6,587 bases of DNA, taken from positions 1 to 6,587 of the forward strand of contig JALWUZ010000251.1 of assembly GCA_027079895.1 (NCBI GenBank), written 5' to 3'. Shown here piece after piece: positions 6,500 to 6,587 of this stretch (position 1 is its first letter; each line of letters starts with the position of its first letter). The position numbers were made by a program, and so were the translations under genes. The notes below the pieces were generated by a model that worked only from the letters and a program-made list of their open reading frames with translations, was not told the origin of the DNA and ran no database searches. The DNA comes from Anaerolineae bacterium. GTDB lineage: Bacteria > Chloroflexota > Anaerolineae > B4-G1.

Positions 6500-6587
6500 G
6501 GCGACGGATAAATCCGCCGCCTGGGTTTTGGCCCCATACCCAGGCAACGGATTCATCCGTTGCCTGGGTATGGGGCCAAAACCCAGG
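6500..6587. repeat. Modular palindromic repeat, 43-base period, cut by the window edge
   Basis: Two similar units start at 6500 and 6543. Each begins with a hairpin, GGCRACGGAT then two bases then ATCCGYYGCC (6500-6521 with one A-C mismatch; 6543-6564 perfect). Each is followed by a second inverted pair, CCTGGGT and ACCCAGG, around an 11-base loop (6520-6544 and 6563-6587). Neighbouring hairpins share two bases. The 11-base loop of the second unit (ATGGGGCCAAA) is the reverse complement of the first (TTTGGCCCCAT). As a result 6520-6587 is also one long palindrome with 33-bp perfect arms and only the two central bases unpaired. The last two bases, GG, fit the start of a third unit. It is probably a dispersed intergenic repeat; a terminator function for a gene to the right is possible. 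Confidence 0.8.

Noticed and set aside
6376..6537. 54-residue N-terminal extension of the cNMP/PH protein
   Set aside because: It would begin in the palindromic repeat, include the putative promoter and bury a strong ribosome-binding site at 6380-6387. The residues resemble no domain.
6500..6587. CRISPR array
   Set aside because: The 43-base period has no unique spacers. The intervals between the repeated cores are themselves palindromic and are reverse complements of each other, and no cas gene is present.

Overview
The window is one leftward (minus-strand) gene cluster of six tightly packed genes, preceded by a 212-base gene-free region at the right edge. The sequence is GC-rich, intergenic gaps are very short and Shine-Dalgarno sequences are strong. 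The fused two-domain ECF ATPase, the membrane PH-domain protein and the AAA-ATPase-like gene together suggest an uncultured Chloroflexota (Anaerolineae-like) bacterium. That assignment is inferred from gene content and was not tested.

In transcription order (right to left) the layout is as follows. Bases 6500-6587 hold a modular palindromic repeat that runs off the window. Bases 6402-6430 hold a likely extended -10 promoter. Next come a cyclic-nucleotide-binding-like protein fused to two membrane/PH-like modules (6375-4684), peptide deformylase def (4687-4136), a fused two-domain ECF transporter ATPase (4134-2509), an AAA-ATPase-like protein lacking its usual C-terminal nuclease domain (2504-1302), an ECF S component (1199-300), and the start of the ECF T component EcfT (268 to beyond base 1). 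The junctions are an ATGA overlap, a 1-base gap, a 4-base gap, a 102-base leader and a 31-base gap, so the genes are probably co-transcribed and partly translationally coupled.

The ATPase, S and T genes together encode a complete energy-coupling-factor importer, probably for a vitamin or similar micronutrient. The substrate is not evident: I see no riboswitch and no linked biosynthesis gene. The AAA gene splits the ATPase gene from the S gene and looks like a lodger in the transporter operon. Deformylase and the membrane PH protein lead the operon and have no obvious mechanistic tie to transport.

The points most worth a second look are: the modular palindrome with a 43-base period at 6500-6587; the unusual cNMP-like/2x(TM-PH) protein, whose cyclic-nucleotide cassette lacks the phosphate-binding arginine; the truncated AAA protein inside the ecf operon; the oversized S component; and a hairpin covering the ecfT ribosome-binding site.
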